Below are positions 20,371 through 31,530 of a DNA stretch of 64,000 nt, in pieces. The stretch's first letter is position 1. Every line of letters begins with the position of its first letter. A program made the translations under genes and the position numbers. Source of the stretch: Pseudofabraea citricarpa (Eukaryota > Ascomycota > Leotiomycetes > Helotiales > Dermateaceae); NCBI GenBank assembly GCA_029641185.1, contig JAPWGK010000003.1, forward strand, positions 930,001 to 994,000, written 5' to 3'. The notes below the pieces were generated by a model that worked only from the letters and a program-made list of their open reading frames with translations, was not told where the DNA came from and searched no databases.

Positions 20371-22731
20371 TTATCTGAACCGAGAGGTGCAACGACCCAT
20401 TACCTCTCCTTGGCATACAAGCTCAGCATTAAACTCAGACCCATCTAGCGTGAGGTAAATGTCAAAGTAAACACGGTAGAATGTTCCTTGAGGGGTATCC
20501 ATCCTTTCAAAGTCTTTCTCGAGGTTTTTGCGAGACAAATCTGACGTCAGCGTGACGACTTCCTTAACACCTGGTAACCTGTCAGCATTGTAAGAATGGA
20601 ATGAAGCATGTGACTTACGAGGGTCTTTTGTGTACTCTGGGCAGATATCATCATCACAAGCATACAAGATATCCTCATACATCAGAGTAGCACCTGGTGC
20701 AACCTGTCTGAAAAAGGAAACTTTGACGGGTTCACCGATCTTGACTCTTTGTCCTTTCTGCACAAAGATCTGTCTTGTGAACTTACACCTATCCTTTCCG
20801 TCCAATGAGGGAACACGGTAGGCTTCAGGGTGATGTCCTTCTTTGAATGGCTGCAGAGTTGCCATGAGGTAATGCCGACGAGCAACACGAGAAGTAACGA
20901 CTCTTTCTGTGATACCAGCCGTCACGGCCCCCTTCACGATAGCAGCAACAGAGTCCATGGGTCTTACAACCTTGGCCTGGAACTGAGGAGGTACGTGAAG
21001 CTTAATCTGTTGGAAGAGATATTCTGATGCACCAAATCCACCGACCACTAGGACATTCTGAAGTGTACGATTTTGTGCTTGGATAGCGATGATTTGGTTT
21101 CGGACGAGTTCGAGAATTCGGTTCACAACCGGCTCAAAACATTGCAGGATTTCCTCGTTTGTGAACGTCATGTAACCTTCCTCGATACCGGCCTCGGGGA
21201 ATTCTGCTTCAATACCAACATCAACGGCCCATTTTTGGTTGTTGTTGCGGAAGTCGGCTTTGATTCTGTTTTCGAAATCCATGATACACTTTGCGTAGAC
21301 TCTGCCAGCTGTTTTTGATCCATCTGGTAGCTTCATTTTTCGAATCTTGGTTCGTAGAATGTTGCTAAAGTTTCGATTGAGGGCTGTAGATCCGCAAGAA
21401 TCACCTGATCCTGCCGTACACTCGGCGACTGTGAAAGGCGATTCCTCTTCGACTTCGTAGGCAATCAAATCAACGGTTCCACCTCCACAATCGACGATGA
21501 GAACGGCATCGTGGACCTTGAGGTTCAACAAGCCTGTTTTCGAACAGAAAAGTGCCGCGGCTTCAGGTTCTGTGACCAGGGTAAGACGGTTGTCGTTCTC
21601 ATCACGTAAAAATCCAGCTTGAATGGCTGCAGCTCTTGTCGCGGCCTTTCCCGCATCATTCCAAATGGCAGGAACTGTAAGGTAATACCGGATGTTTCGC
21701 TCTTCTCTGTTAAAGACTTCTCCTAATGTTTTCTGTAGTTGATTTCGCATCGCTTGCCGCAACTTGAAGAGGTAATCAGCGGCCACATCGATCTCGGACT
21801 TTCCAGGTGGGAGCGGGGGGAGGTTGATAGGATCTATATATGTGTTTCCAGATAGCATCAATTGGAGCTTGAACCATTCTACTTTTTGCACACCTGGCTT
21901 TGGGTATCCAGTGGGCGCTAACGCATCCGCGATATCTGGTCCCCAGCCGACCACCTTCTGGTATTGATCGTAGTATAAAACAGTGGGAATCTGCGTTTGT
22001 TAGTATGTAGCTCGGCTGAGAATGGTTGTTTTCTTACCTTCTGCTTTGTGTATGATCCAGCTCCCGGCCATTCTGTGATGATGTCTTCTTTGGCCTCCGT
22101 GTTCGTCGCAAACGCGAAAGCTACACCGGAGAAGGTGGTTCCCTGCTCACCGTTAGTTCCTGCAGCATAGATTGTGGTGAGTATTACTTACGAAATCAAT
22201 TCCAACAATCAACTGTGCCTTGCTCCTGCCAGCACCTTCAACCTCCACGGCGTTGTTTCTGTTCGCGTATTGTGCGGCAGCTCCACCTCCTTGACCCGGG
22301 GGAGCTCCGTATTGCGGGGGGTTGTACTGTGGAGGTCCGCCAGGGACAGGAGGAGGACCTCCCATCTGCTGTGGACCTTGCGGGTGTCCTGGAGGATAGC
22401 CACTTGCCGCAGTATTGATCGGAGGCGGACCGTTCATCATCTGGGAGGGAGGTGTGCGAGGATTGCCTGGAGCCATCGGACTCGTGGTGCGACCGACCGC
22501 AGCGGGTGCTGGAGCGTAATTGTTCGAGTAGCTGGGTGGTCTCCCAGCCGTGGGAGGGTGGTTCATGGGTAAGCTCGTTGATGAGGACGAGGCAACGGAG
22601 GCGGGTCTGCCTGCGAGCGGCGGTATCTGGGGCGAGGAGGACGATGGGCTCTGGATGGTTGAAGTACTGGAGCTCGACTTGCGTTTGGAGCCAAATCCAA
22701 GCCCTTTGAAACGGGAGTTCATAGAACTCAT
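20371..22731 (-). CDS. Hsp70-like actin-fold ATPase with Pro-rich N-terminus
   Basis: Minus-strand exons 22192-22731, 22038-22142, 20619-21990 and 20371-20570 give 738 aa. The first ~170 residues are Ser/Pro/Gly/Gln-rich and look disordered. The ATPase domain starts IVGIDF|GTTFSGVAFAF (phosphate-1 loop split by an intron), has VLIVDCGGGTVDLIAYEV (phosphate-2) and VLVVGGFGASEYLF (adenosine loop). It lacks a standard Hsp70 substrate-binding domain and ends in a beta-rich tail. This is the fungal Hsp70-like/HSPA12-like group, of unknown client or role. Introns are 49, 47 and 48 nt. The last (20571-20618) is a multiple of three without stops, so retention adds 16 residues. The start could also be Met4. 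Confidence 0.83.
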
Positions 22732-23817
22732 GTGGACCCAGGACGAGAGTTACGAGGCGTGGGACGAGGAGAAGGAAGAGAGAAGTGCGTAGACTTCGCG
22801 GTGCTTGTCAGCCAGGATGGCGCTAGTGGGGGGCTGATGGGGAGGGGTTTGCGACTCTGATCTTCAAAGGATTAATATTGGCGGCGGTATTGCAAAGCGA
22901 GCGGGTGTGTGGTGTGGTGCAGCAACACCACTGGCACACTTGGTGATGGCAGTGGAAAGCGTGCGGAAGAAGCAGACACGGCGTGTGGGAGGGTTTGGAG
23001 GTTTGGAGGTTGGATGGAGGAGAAGAAGAAGAAGAAGGGTGAGAATGCAGTGGAATCAGCATGTGTATGTAGTAGGTAGGTAGGTAGGGTAGGTTGGAGG
23101 AGGGCTTGGGGGCTGGCGGCTGGTCGTTGGTCGTTGGTCGCTGGGTCGCTGGTGGCCGCTTTGCGTTGTGGTGCTCTGCTTTGCTTTGCTGTGCTTTGTT
23201 CGAGGGTTCGGGGGTGAGACAGGTGCGGAGTGACAATCAATTAATCGATAGAGGTGGAGGTGGAGGTGGAGGTGGGTGTGAGAAGGAGACAAGCACTTCA
23301 GCAGCAGGCTGGGAGGATGTCTGTCATAAATAGGGCTCTGGGTGTCTGTCTCGATAGAGGCAGAGGCAGAGACAGAGACAGAGACAGAAAGGGAAGGCTG
23401 TAGAGTAGAGTAAAGTAGGGACTGTAGCATAGGACTGTAGCATAGGACCCCGCTCCTGGGAATCCGGTGAGCCAGGCCAGACCAGAATCCCACAGGGCTG
23501 CGCCCACTCAACTCAGCAACTCAGCCGCATCACCATCCACATCCACAGAGCAGAGGGAGGGAATTACCTAAGCCAGCCTTGTTGGCCGTTGGCGGATGTA
23601 TGCCATGAAGAGCTTCTCCCATAAATAACACCTCTTGCTTGGCTTGATCACTGACATCCCTTATTCCTGCTCTTGGTCTCTGTCTCTGTCTTTCCATACG
23701 ATACTCCCTCCCGACTTGCACTTGGGACGCCAATATCCCATCTCCAGGCCCAAGTTGCCCAACGCCGCTTCGAGCTACAGATGATTGGTGGCTGTTCTGA
23801 CGAAGCTGTAAATCCAT

Positions 23818-23841
23818 GGCGTTGGCGTTGGCGTTGGCGTT
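23818..23841 (+). repeat. (GTTGGC)n microsatellite
   Basis: About four copies of a GTTGGC hexamer in tandem. Confidence 0.7.
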
Positions 23842-23893
23842 TAGGGTTGCCCAGACAGATGTTCCGATGTTCTGCAGTCAGAGATAACCTTTC

Positions 23894-23932
23894 TGCTGCT
23901 ACTGCTACTGCTACTGCTACTGCTACTGCTGG
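23894..23932 (+). repeat. (CTGCTA)n microsatellite
   Basis: About six tandem CTGCTA units in intergenic DNA. Confidence 0.8.
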
Positions 23933-23956
23933 CAATAATACCTGATACTGCTCTGC

Positions 23957-23990
23957 CCTCACATCCCTCACATCCCTCACATCCTTCACA
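23957..23990 (+). repeat. 9-bp tandem repeat CCTCACATC
   Basis: Three perfect units followed by a degenerate fourth. Confidence 0.75.
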
Positions 23991-24646
23991 TTGACACTCA
24001 CACAGCAGAGTCATGCTTGAGCACAGTCGTATTCTCGTATGCCTTCGTATGGGGGACAAAAGAGAGTTAATCTGAATCACTGCGTCCCTTCTAAAGCATC
24101 GAGTCGTTCAAGCGGGAGTATTATTGAAAGCAGTACATCGGCCCTCACATGTGACACAGGCCATTTCACCACATCAACCAAGAAGCCATGGATGATGGAA
24201 GTGAATGTCTCAAGCCCCCCAAAGAAGATCTCCCGCACACACCACGGATGGCGGGGTTGACAAGCCAGAAAGGAATCCTATCCCAACCCCTCCATGAACT
24301 CTATCAATATATACACATATGTTGTTTATCCCAACGATGGTGGGGTTGCATGTCCGGTACAGATGGCCAAAAGCCAGTAACTGTGGGAGTCGCCGTTCCC
24401 GGGGATCGTGGAGTCGATGTGTTACAGTTACAGCTGCAGCGTCGAGGAGCTCAGACTTGCGCATTGAGAAGTATAAAGGCCAACCCCACCCCAATCTTAG
24501 GCTTCATATGAGAGGAAAAGTGTATAGATACTGTACTGTACATCTGCAACAACTACATCTGCAACCACAAACTACAAACTACAACTAACCGACGACTACA
24601 TCCATCCATCTATCCACCCATCCTCTTCCACCATCGTCATCCTCGT

Positions 24647-24647
<1 letters not shown>

Positions 24648-24685
<38 letters not shown>
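24648..24685 (+). repeat. (CT)n dinucleotide microsatellite
   Basis: About nineteen CT units, roughly 0.5 kb upstream of the proposed hexokinase 5' exon. Probably nucleosome-excluding promoter DNA. Confidence 0.85.
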
Positions 24686-24687
<2 letters not shown>

Positions 24688-25118
24688 AGTCTCCACCCGG
24701 TTCTTTGCGTAGCGACGTTGATAATTTGGCCGAAAGCCCCCATCAGCGCCGACCGACATCCAACTTCCCAGACCCAGAGTCCTGCCGGGCCCCCAGCCCC
24801 AGCTCCCCATTCTAGACGACGAACGAACAACAGCAGCGTCATAGGTCTCCGTGACTGAAAAAACTCATCGTCCCACCACTGGACCGTACTGGATCGTATC
24901 GGCCCCTCGCAGAAAGCACCCCAACCTTCCCCGGGGTCTCCCTAATTTCAATGCGTGGTGCTGCCGTGACACGCCTATGAGGTGACGGTACAGCATCTAC
25001 GGCCCTTTTTGGACGAATCGAAGAGCTGTGTGCCCCTCTTCCTGCTGCCTCGAACACGCTCAGGCTCTCAGCCCTCTTTCCCTCCTCCTGCCCCGCCAAG
25101 CTGGCTTTTATCCTCTGA

Positions 25119-25539
25119 ATAATCACCAAGACGAGTTCCACACGTAGAAGAAGGGCCTCGCCCTCCCATTCATCCCCACAACCATCCTCTCCCTCTCCCT
25201 CCCGGTCTCCTCCTCCTCCTGCTTTTCAAGTACACAAAGTATCGTCTCGCCCGCGCATCGCCTTAGTCCAAGTCGCCTCAATTGCGTTCCTGGCCCTCGT
25301 CCTAGTAAGTCATCTGCCCCTCCACCTGCCCCTCCGTCACCCCATCCAGCCGCTGACCATGCTTTGCCTACCAGATAGTCCAGTTCTTATTTAGAGAGAA
25401 CCCCTCACCCTTCACCAACAACTTCTCCAAACTACTCTCCCCCACATCATACTCTCCGCCAGCAAACATACTCGACACAGGCACTTGTGAAAGCCCACAG
25501 CCGTTCCCCACCGAGGCGTCCATTTCAAGGCCGCACAAA
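25119..25539 (+). other. Probable AUG-less 5' coding extension of the hexokinase
   Basis: The frame that leads into ATG 25540 stays open upstream through exon 25375-25539 and, across a 70-nt intron (25305-25374, CTA|GTAAGT...CCAG), through 25119-25304. Splicing keeps frame and joins LVQVASIAFLALVL to IVQFLFRENPSPF, a clean hydrophobic anchor interrupted by the intron, preceded by an Arg/Ser/Pro-rich stretch. That looks like a genuine membrane anchor. No in-frame ATG exists before the TGA at 25116-25118, so translation must begin in a further upstream exon, at a non-AUG codon, or only at 25540. Confidence 0.55.
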
Positions 25540-27312
25540 ATGAGTCTCCTGGCAGAGTCGAAGCGCATTGCCGCTGAGTTCGAGTACAATGACGACGATG
25601 TGCGCAAAGCTGTGGTGGAGTTCGTCGCAGAGATGAGTGAGTCTCTCCATCTACCCCGCCACCAAACAGGATCTGACAGCGTGGAGACGAGGGTCTGGAG
25701 AAGAATGCCACAACCATGAGCCAGATCCCGACATATGTCACCGGGGTTCCCAATGGCACGGAAAAGGTCAGTGAGAGATCCGGCACAGCCGAGCAGCCAT
25801 TGACATTTCTAGGGACTTTATTTGGCTGTTGATCTGGGTGGAACGAATTTCAGAGTGTGCTCGATTCAGCTGCACGGCGATACCACGTTCAGCTTGACCC
25901 AATCCAAGGTTGCCATACCACGCGAATTGATGGAGGCAAAGACTGCCAAAGAGCTGTTTTCATTTTTGGCTAAGCAGATTGAGATCTTCCTCAAGGAACA
26001 CCACGGAGACCATTTCGAGAAGCATGTCAAGCGCCGCATGACGGCTAGCACACCAGAGGGATATAAAGATTTGGAGTACTACAAATTGGGATTCACCTTC
26101 AGTTTCCCAGTACACCAGGTGGGAATTAATAGAGGAACATTGATCAGATGGACCAAAGGCTTCAATATTGCAGACGCAATTGGACAGGATGTTTGTGTTA
26201 TGTTGCAACGCGAGATTGATGCCCTCAAGCTGCCAGTCACTGTTGCAGCCCTGGTCAACGATACAGTTGGTACGCTCATGGCAAGATCATACACATCTCC
26301 GGGAAAGACAGGCACTCTTCTGGGAGCAATCTTTGGTACAGGAACGAATGGTGCATATGTGGAGAAACTCTCGAAGCTCACCAAGCCCATGGAGGGAGAT
26401 TTCGACCGAAGCACTGGCGAGATGGTCGTCAATACTGAATGGGGCTCCTTTGATAATGGCCTCAAAGTCTTGCCAAATACCCCTTACGACCAGATTATCG
26501 ACAAAGACAGTGTAAATCCCGGCATCCAAATGTTCGAGAAGCGTATCTCTGGTATGTTCTTGGGCGAAATTCTGCGTGTGACTCTCTTGAGCATGATCAA
26601 GAAGCCAGAAATCCCCATTTTCAGCGATGCCAATTCTTCTCAAAACGATTACCGCTCAACCACAACTATCTCCGAAAACTCGCCTCTGTACACGCAGTGG
26701 GCAGTCGACAGCAGTATTCTTTCCATTGCTGAAGCCGACAACTCGGTAGGACTACGGGCTCTCCGACAGGAGATTGAGAAATCCTTGGGCGTTTCTGCCG
26801 CATCCATTGAGGACGCTCAAGCGGTTAAGGATATTGCACACGCCATCGGAAGACGAGCTGCACGATTGGCAGGTGTGGCTATTGGTGCCATTGTCTTGCA
26901 AACAGGCCGCCTTGGTAACCTCACAACCGAGCCTTCCAAATCAGCCAGCGAGATTGGTGCTGAGATCAGCTCTGGCCATATTAAAGATGCAGTTTCTGCC
27001 ACCGCCAACAAGCTGGCAGATGCAGCGCTTCCTCTCACTGGTGCTCCAGTCAGCGAGGACGATATCATTGACATTGGTGTCGATGGTTCTCTGGTCGAGT
27101 TCTACCCAGGATTTGAAGACTACTTGCGGGAGGCATTGAGAGCAACAGATGGAATCGGTGCCGCTGGCGAGCGAAGAATAAGAATCGGTATCGCAAAGGA
27201 CGGATCAGGAGTCGGCGCAGCCTTGATTGCTCTTGTGGCGGCCAAGATGGAGAAGCCATCTGATGAACTGCATAGAAAGCTTGTCGATGTCGAGGAGGCC
27301 ATCGCTGAGTAA
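25540..27312 (+). CDS. hxkC: HxkC-like (atypical) hexokinase
   Basis: Exons 25540-25636, 25687-25766 and 25813-27312 give 558 aa from ATG 25540 (context CACAAAATGA). They join AEMNEGLEK, VPNGTEKGLYLAVDLGGTNF and onward. Hexokinase motifs are present: GGTNFRV (phosphate), LGFTFSFPV and TKGFNI (sugar), LVNDTVGTLMA with the catalytic Asp, GTGTNGAY, NTEWGSF and DGSGVGAALI. An insert of about 40 residues (LTTEPSKSASEIG... to EDDIIDIGVDGS) and the likely N-terminal anchor place it with Aspergillus HxkC/XprF. That protein is a mitochondria-associated regulator linked to extracellular protease control rather than bulk glycolysis. Active-site residues look complete, so catalysis is not excluded. Introns are 50 and 46 nt. 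The true N-terminus is uncertain. Confidence 0.85.
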
Positions 27313-27535
27313 ATTCCCAATCTTGCCATGAGCTACGCTTCTCCTGTCATTCTTCCCGTATATAAAACTTCACATGACCTTCTACCTCAGGTCTGTGTGT
27401 GGCCTTGTTGGTTAGCTTTAAATGCCTATAGGTACATTGCATCGCGTGGACAAGTATAGTCCAGCTGAATGAGCAATAAAAAAAAATATCATGTCATCTC
27501 CTTCAGCAATTATGTATATTCCTTTTCGCGGCCAT

Positions 27536-29253
27536 CTAGTGCTCGACACCACCAATCTCAAACTCGTCCCCCTCGTTCCTAGCCCAGCCCTGCAGTGCGA
27601 CTCTCCTCACGTCTTCCTTCACCTTCCTCCTGGCCTGCAAGGGCTTCGAATTCTTGACGTCTACATAGCGCTGAGCGTTCGAGCTCTGCTGCACCTGCAC
27701 CGGCGTGCCCACCACACCAAGCGTCGTCACCTTGGCAATCTCCAAGGCCAGCTTCCACATCCTCCTCTTGCACAGCTTGCTGGCACCGCGCACATCGAAC
27801 TGCTTCCGGCCCTGCATGACGCCTCCAATGACCGTCTCCTCGAGCCCGTTGGCCGTCCAGGCCGCCGACAGGTTGCTTGACACATACCTCACCTCATCGC
27901 CCGCCAGCCTCCTGCAGAAGGCGAACTCTCGGCTGGTCGTCTTGACGTCGAAGCGCTGGAATCGGTAGCCCGACGCCTCCCACGGCGCAGATACGGATGG
28001 GGATGTGGATGTGGATGTGGATGGGGAGGGGTCTGAGATGGCTGCTAATCGCGAACCAAAGGCTCGCGTGCATGCCGTGCTGGAGTACTGTGATGACGGC
28101 AGAGTGATGCTGCTCAGGTAGCAGTTTGAGGGCGAGATCAAGAGCGACGAGAGAGAGGAGAGGAGCGAGGTGCTGGTCTTCAGGCTTAGTTTGTCGGTGC
28201 ACGACTTTGAGAGCGTGGGCGGTGCGTCTGGTCGCGAGGGCTTGCGGCGCACGATTCCCAGCTCGGAGAAGTAGCCCCGGCCGTGGAGGGTTGAGGTTGG
28301 TGGTGTTGTCGTTGTTGCTGGAGATGTGCATGTAGACGTGGATGGGTTTTCTGATCGAGGAGTACTATTTGTAGCAGGGAGGGTCCAGGGACTGCTGTCT
28401 TCTTGTGATGCCATGGTGAGCTCCATACTTGCGTCTCCACCTAGATATACGGAAGGTGTTGAGTAAGTGTGTCAATCAACGAATCTCCTTGTTTTCTTCT
28501 TCTTCGATCCAACAATGTCCAATTAAAACTCCTCAGAGAGAAGATGTCAAACCAGAACGAGGAAGTGTAGAAACACCAAAAGTAATAAAAAGTGATAAAG
28601 AATCACAAAAAGCAAGATAGAAAGAAAGAGAAAAAAAACTTACATGGTGCCTCTGAGCAATACATATGCAACTTGATCCCGTCATTCAGGGCAAAAGGCT
28701 GGAAATGCGACTCGCTCTGCTCGGCAGCCGTACGCAGACGCACGTACTCTGACGACTGCTTCTCTGAACGAGCGAGGGCGTGGCACTCGTCGAGCAGAAA
28801 GCGGTTGAAGCTGCGGATGGCGAGGATCTCGGCATGCCAGTCGTGCAGCACGAGACCCTGTGCCTGGGCGATTTTATTCTGCGGGAGGCATTTCATGCCC
28901 GTTCTAGCACGGCGAAGGAAATGTTTAGTTCTCTTTCTTCAGACGAGGGACGCAGCACGCAGCACGCAGCACGCTACACGTACGCTAGAGCTAGACATTT
29001 CAAGCTATTCGGACCTGTAGGAGAGAAGACGAGGGGAGTGAAGTGTCAGCCTCGCCGCCTCGCTCGTGTGTGGTAGCCTCGTCGTGCTTGGAAGTTGCAA
29101 GGGATCAAAGAGTTAAGAACCTTGTGCTACGATGCCACTAAGTGGTACCCATTCGCGGAGACTGCCACTCCTGATCTGCGGTTTCCTCTTCGTTGGGATC
29201 CTGTCGAATTGCTCCAGGACGATCCTCGCAATGTCGTCGCCCGAGATGTCCAT
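27536..29253 (-). CDS. tad1: tRNA-specific adenosine deaminase 1 (Tad1/ADAT1)
   Basis: Minus-strand exons 29121-29253, 28984-29014, 28644-28903 and 27536-28440 give 442 aa. The deaminase core is H78-A-E80 in VLHDWHAEILAIRSFNRFLL (zinc His and proton-shuttling Glu), then APCGDASMEL with Cys142, and the later SCTDKLSLK cysteine. It has the ADAT1 signature GRGYFSELGIVRRKP-R-DAPPTLS and WHAE. Tad1 converts A37 to inosine in tRNA-Ala. Exon 2 is only 31 nt and encodes PNSLKCLALA; without it the conserved link GIVAQG to TGMKCLP is lost. Introns are 106, 80 and 203 nt; the first donor (GTTCTT) is weak. The Ser/Thr/Pro insert after CGDASMEL is typical of fungal proteins. An in-frame ATG three codons upstream (29262) is an alternative start. 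Confidence 0.88.
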
Positions 29254-29714
29254 TACACGCATGAGTGTTGGTTGGAGAGTGAAGAGTGAATGAAGAAGGC
29301 TGAAAGGAAAGGCTCTCTCGGCCCGAGAACGAGGCAGGACGAGACAAAACAAATAATGATGACGAGGGCGCCACGAGGCCGAAGCGAGGCGGGCGGGACG
29401 GAGTGGAGTGAAGTTGAGTCCTAGCGTTTCTCTGACCTCACTCACTCCATCCATCCATCACTCAGCTGTGCCATCAATAGTCCAGGAAGACGGAGGTCAG
29501 GAAAGATCCGGGCATTCCATTCGATAAAAGCAAATTCCCATAACTCTGCTGCATGGGAGGCGCGTAGTTCAGTTCACCATGCGATACTTCATGCACCTGT
29601 CCTTCTCTCTCTCCACCTCTGCAACATGAATGCCCTAAGTACGTAGTGCCAACCCCCTCTCTCGCCTTTGGGAGGTGTTTGTATTTTTTTTTTGCCTTTG
29701 CGACTACAGCTGAC
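29254..29714. promoter_or_regulatory. Divergent promoter, Tad1 / NT-C2 protein
   Basis: 461 bp separate the two start codons. The sequence contains GAGGCGGGCGGG-like GC-rich DNA near 29385, a (CATC)n run near 29450 and a T11 tract just before the NT-C2 start. No third gene fits. Confidence 0.4.
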
Positions 29715-31018
29715 ATGAAGGTTTTAGTATCCAAGGCTCGAAAGGTCCGTCTATACTCTAACCCACGCGCCGACAACCCCGCCAGATCAAATGCACATGC
29801 TAATGCTAATGCTGCACACAGCCAAAGTTCGATCTGAATCTAAAGGTACCGTCTTCAGCTCGTGGAGTTGGTCGGGCACACAGGCACGCACATGCAGGCT
29901 GACAGGAACGCAACGGCTATCTAGATCATCGACCTGAACAACGTGCCCCTAACGAGCGGCACCTCGTACGTGAAATGGCACCTCCCATCATCGACATCCG
30001 CCGAGCACCGCGGGCGCACCGAGAAATCGCTCATCAAGGAGCACAAGGTAGCATGGGATTACGAGCGCAGCATCCCCGTGCGCCTGACGATCGACAAAGC
30101 GAATAACCTGCAGGAGACGCTCATCCAGTTCGAAGTCGTGCAGGACTACAGCGCCGGCGCGCGCGGAGAGAAGATTACCCTGGGCCATGTCACGCTGAAT
30201 CTGGCCGAGTATGTGGAGGAGAGCGAGTCGGTTGGCGAAGGCGACGAGGGCATCACGAGGAGGTACCTGATGCAGGAGAGTAAGATTAATAGCACGCTCA
30301 AGATTGGCATTGCGATGCGGCAGGTTGATGGCGAGAGGAATTTTGTGGCTCCGCCGCTGAAGACAGCGCCTGTATTTGGGGGCATTGCCGGAATTATGGC
30401 GGGCGAGCAAGGAGAGCAGGATGATGATCTTGGTCGTAAGTCATAAATGCATCCATTGCATTCCTATTCCTATTCCCTATCTCGAAGGCATATCTTGGCT
30501 AACGCGCACGAACTCGGAATGTAGATCTGCCCTCGATCAACAAATCCCGAGACGCAAGTGAGCTGCAAGACATGTACCGACGCTCGCTGGCGGCATCATG
30601 GGCCGCGCAAGCCGGCGAGCTGCCAGCCGACGAATGCGTCGAGGACATCTTCAACGGCGGCGACGGGTGGAAAGACGTGCGCAACGCGAGCGTGAGCAGC
30701 ACCAGCAGCAGCACACTGCAGATCCCACAAGACGACGGCACAAGCAGCGAGGACCACCGCCGTCCTTATTCGCGCCATCGACGCACCCCGTCAGGCTCCA
30801 GCGTCAAGTCGTCCGCATCGACCATCACGAATAAACCCTCCAGGTTGACGCATCGTCGCCATCTTTCGCATGTGGATCCTTCCAAGGGACTGGGTGACCA
30901 GGGTTCCGATGGCTCCGATAGAGGCAGGACGGGCTTTAAACCTGCTCATGAGGTGGATGAGTTTGACATCCGCGAGGATCTCGTGGCGTGGAGGTTGCCA
31001 GGTAGTGTGATTTCGTAA
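29715..31018 (+). CDS. NT-C2 (EEIG1/EHBP1-type) domain protein
   Basis: Exons 29715-29744, 29822-29845, 29925-30435 and 30525-31018 give 352 aa. The first two exons are tiny (30 and 24 nt): MKVLVSKARK, then PKFDLNLK, then IIDLNNVPLTSGTSYVKWHLPSS. Joined, they form the conserved start of the NT-C2 domain (about residues 10-165), which ends in LMQESKINSTLKIGIAMRQ. This C2-like fold in EEIG1/EHBP1-related proteins binds membranes or Rab-linked partners. The rest has a KSRDASELQDMYRRSLA block, a short D/E-rich stretch and a Ser/Arg-rich disordered tail. Splice sites keep frame throughout (introns 77, 79 and 89 nt). Family call is good; cellular role is not known to me. Confidence 0.83.
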
Positions 31019-31530
31019 CCATCATGGGTGTTGATTTTGGATGCATCCAACTTCTGTGTTTGTATATTTGTATATATGTAGATTGGCATTCGGCATTGGC
31101 GTTTGTGAACTGGTTAGGAAGAAGTTCGTGGTACTTTTTTTTTTTTTTACAGTAGATGAATTATGATGGATTGTTAATATGATATCGAAGTCTTTATTCC
31201 TCGGTTATATATTGCAAAGTATTGGATGTGGAAAGAGGATGGTCAAAAAAGCGAGAGTGAGACACTATTCACGGAGGCGGGTTTATTTTAATTTGATTCT
31301 ATTCATCAGGCCGCTATTGTTACGCCGAAAGCTGATTGTTCAGCGTTGAAAGGGGTATCTAGGCATTTCTCTTCTTTTCCCATCCAGAACCACCCACCAT
31401 ATGCACCGGCCCATCCGGAAAAAGCAAACCCATGTTTAATCGAACATTTTCAAAGCATCCCAGATTGAACTCCATTGCTGTCTTATGATTCACCCGGGGA
31501 GAAGTTGTAACATGCATAATGTACAAGTCA
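31019..31530. other. Convergent 3' region, no gene
   Basis: Between the NT-C2 stop (+) and the Spp1 stop (-). Includes a T14 run at about 31135-31148 and AT-rich DNA suited to polyadenylation signals for both genes. Nothing coding. Confidence 0.5.

Larger units (their letters stand above)
22732..25118. other. Low-complexity intergenic region
   Basis: Between the Hsp70-like start (-) and the 5' region of the hexokinase gene (+). It is rich in microsatellites, listed separately, and purine/pyrimidine tracts (22985-23095, 23250-23275, 23350-23395). Many open frames are by-products of repeats. Both flanking promoters must lie here. No RNA gene recognised. Confidence 0.5.

Noticed and set aside
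22823..23240. Overlapping minus-strand frames of 122-137 codons
   Set aside because: Low-complexity frames made by purine-rich microsatellites; no conserved motif.
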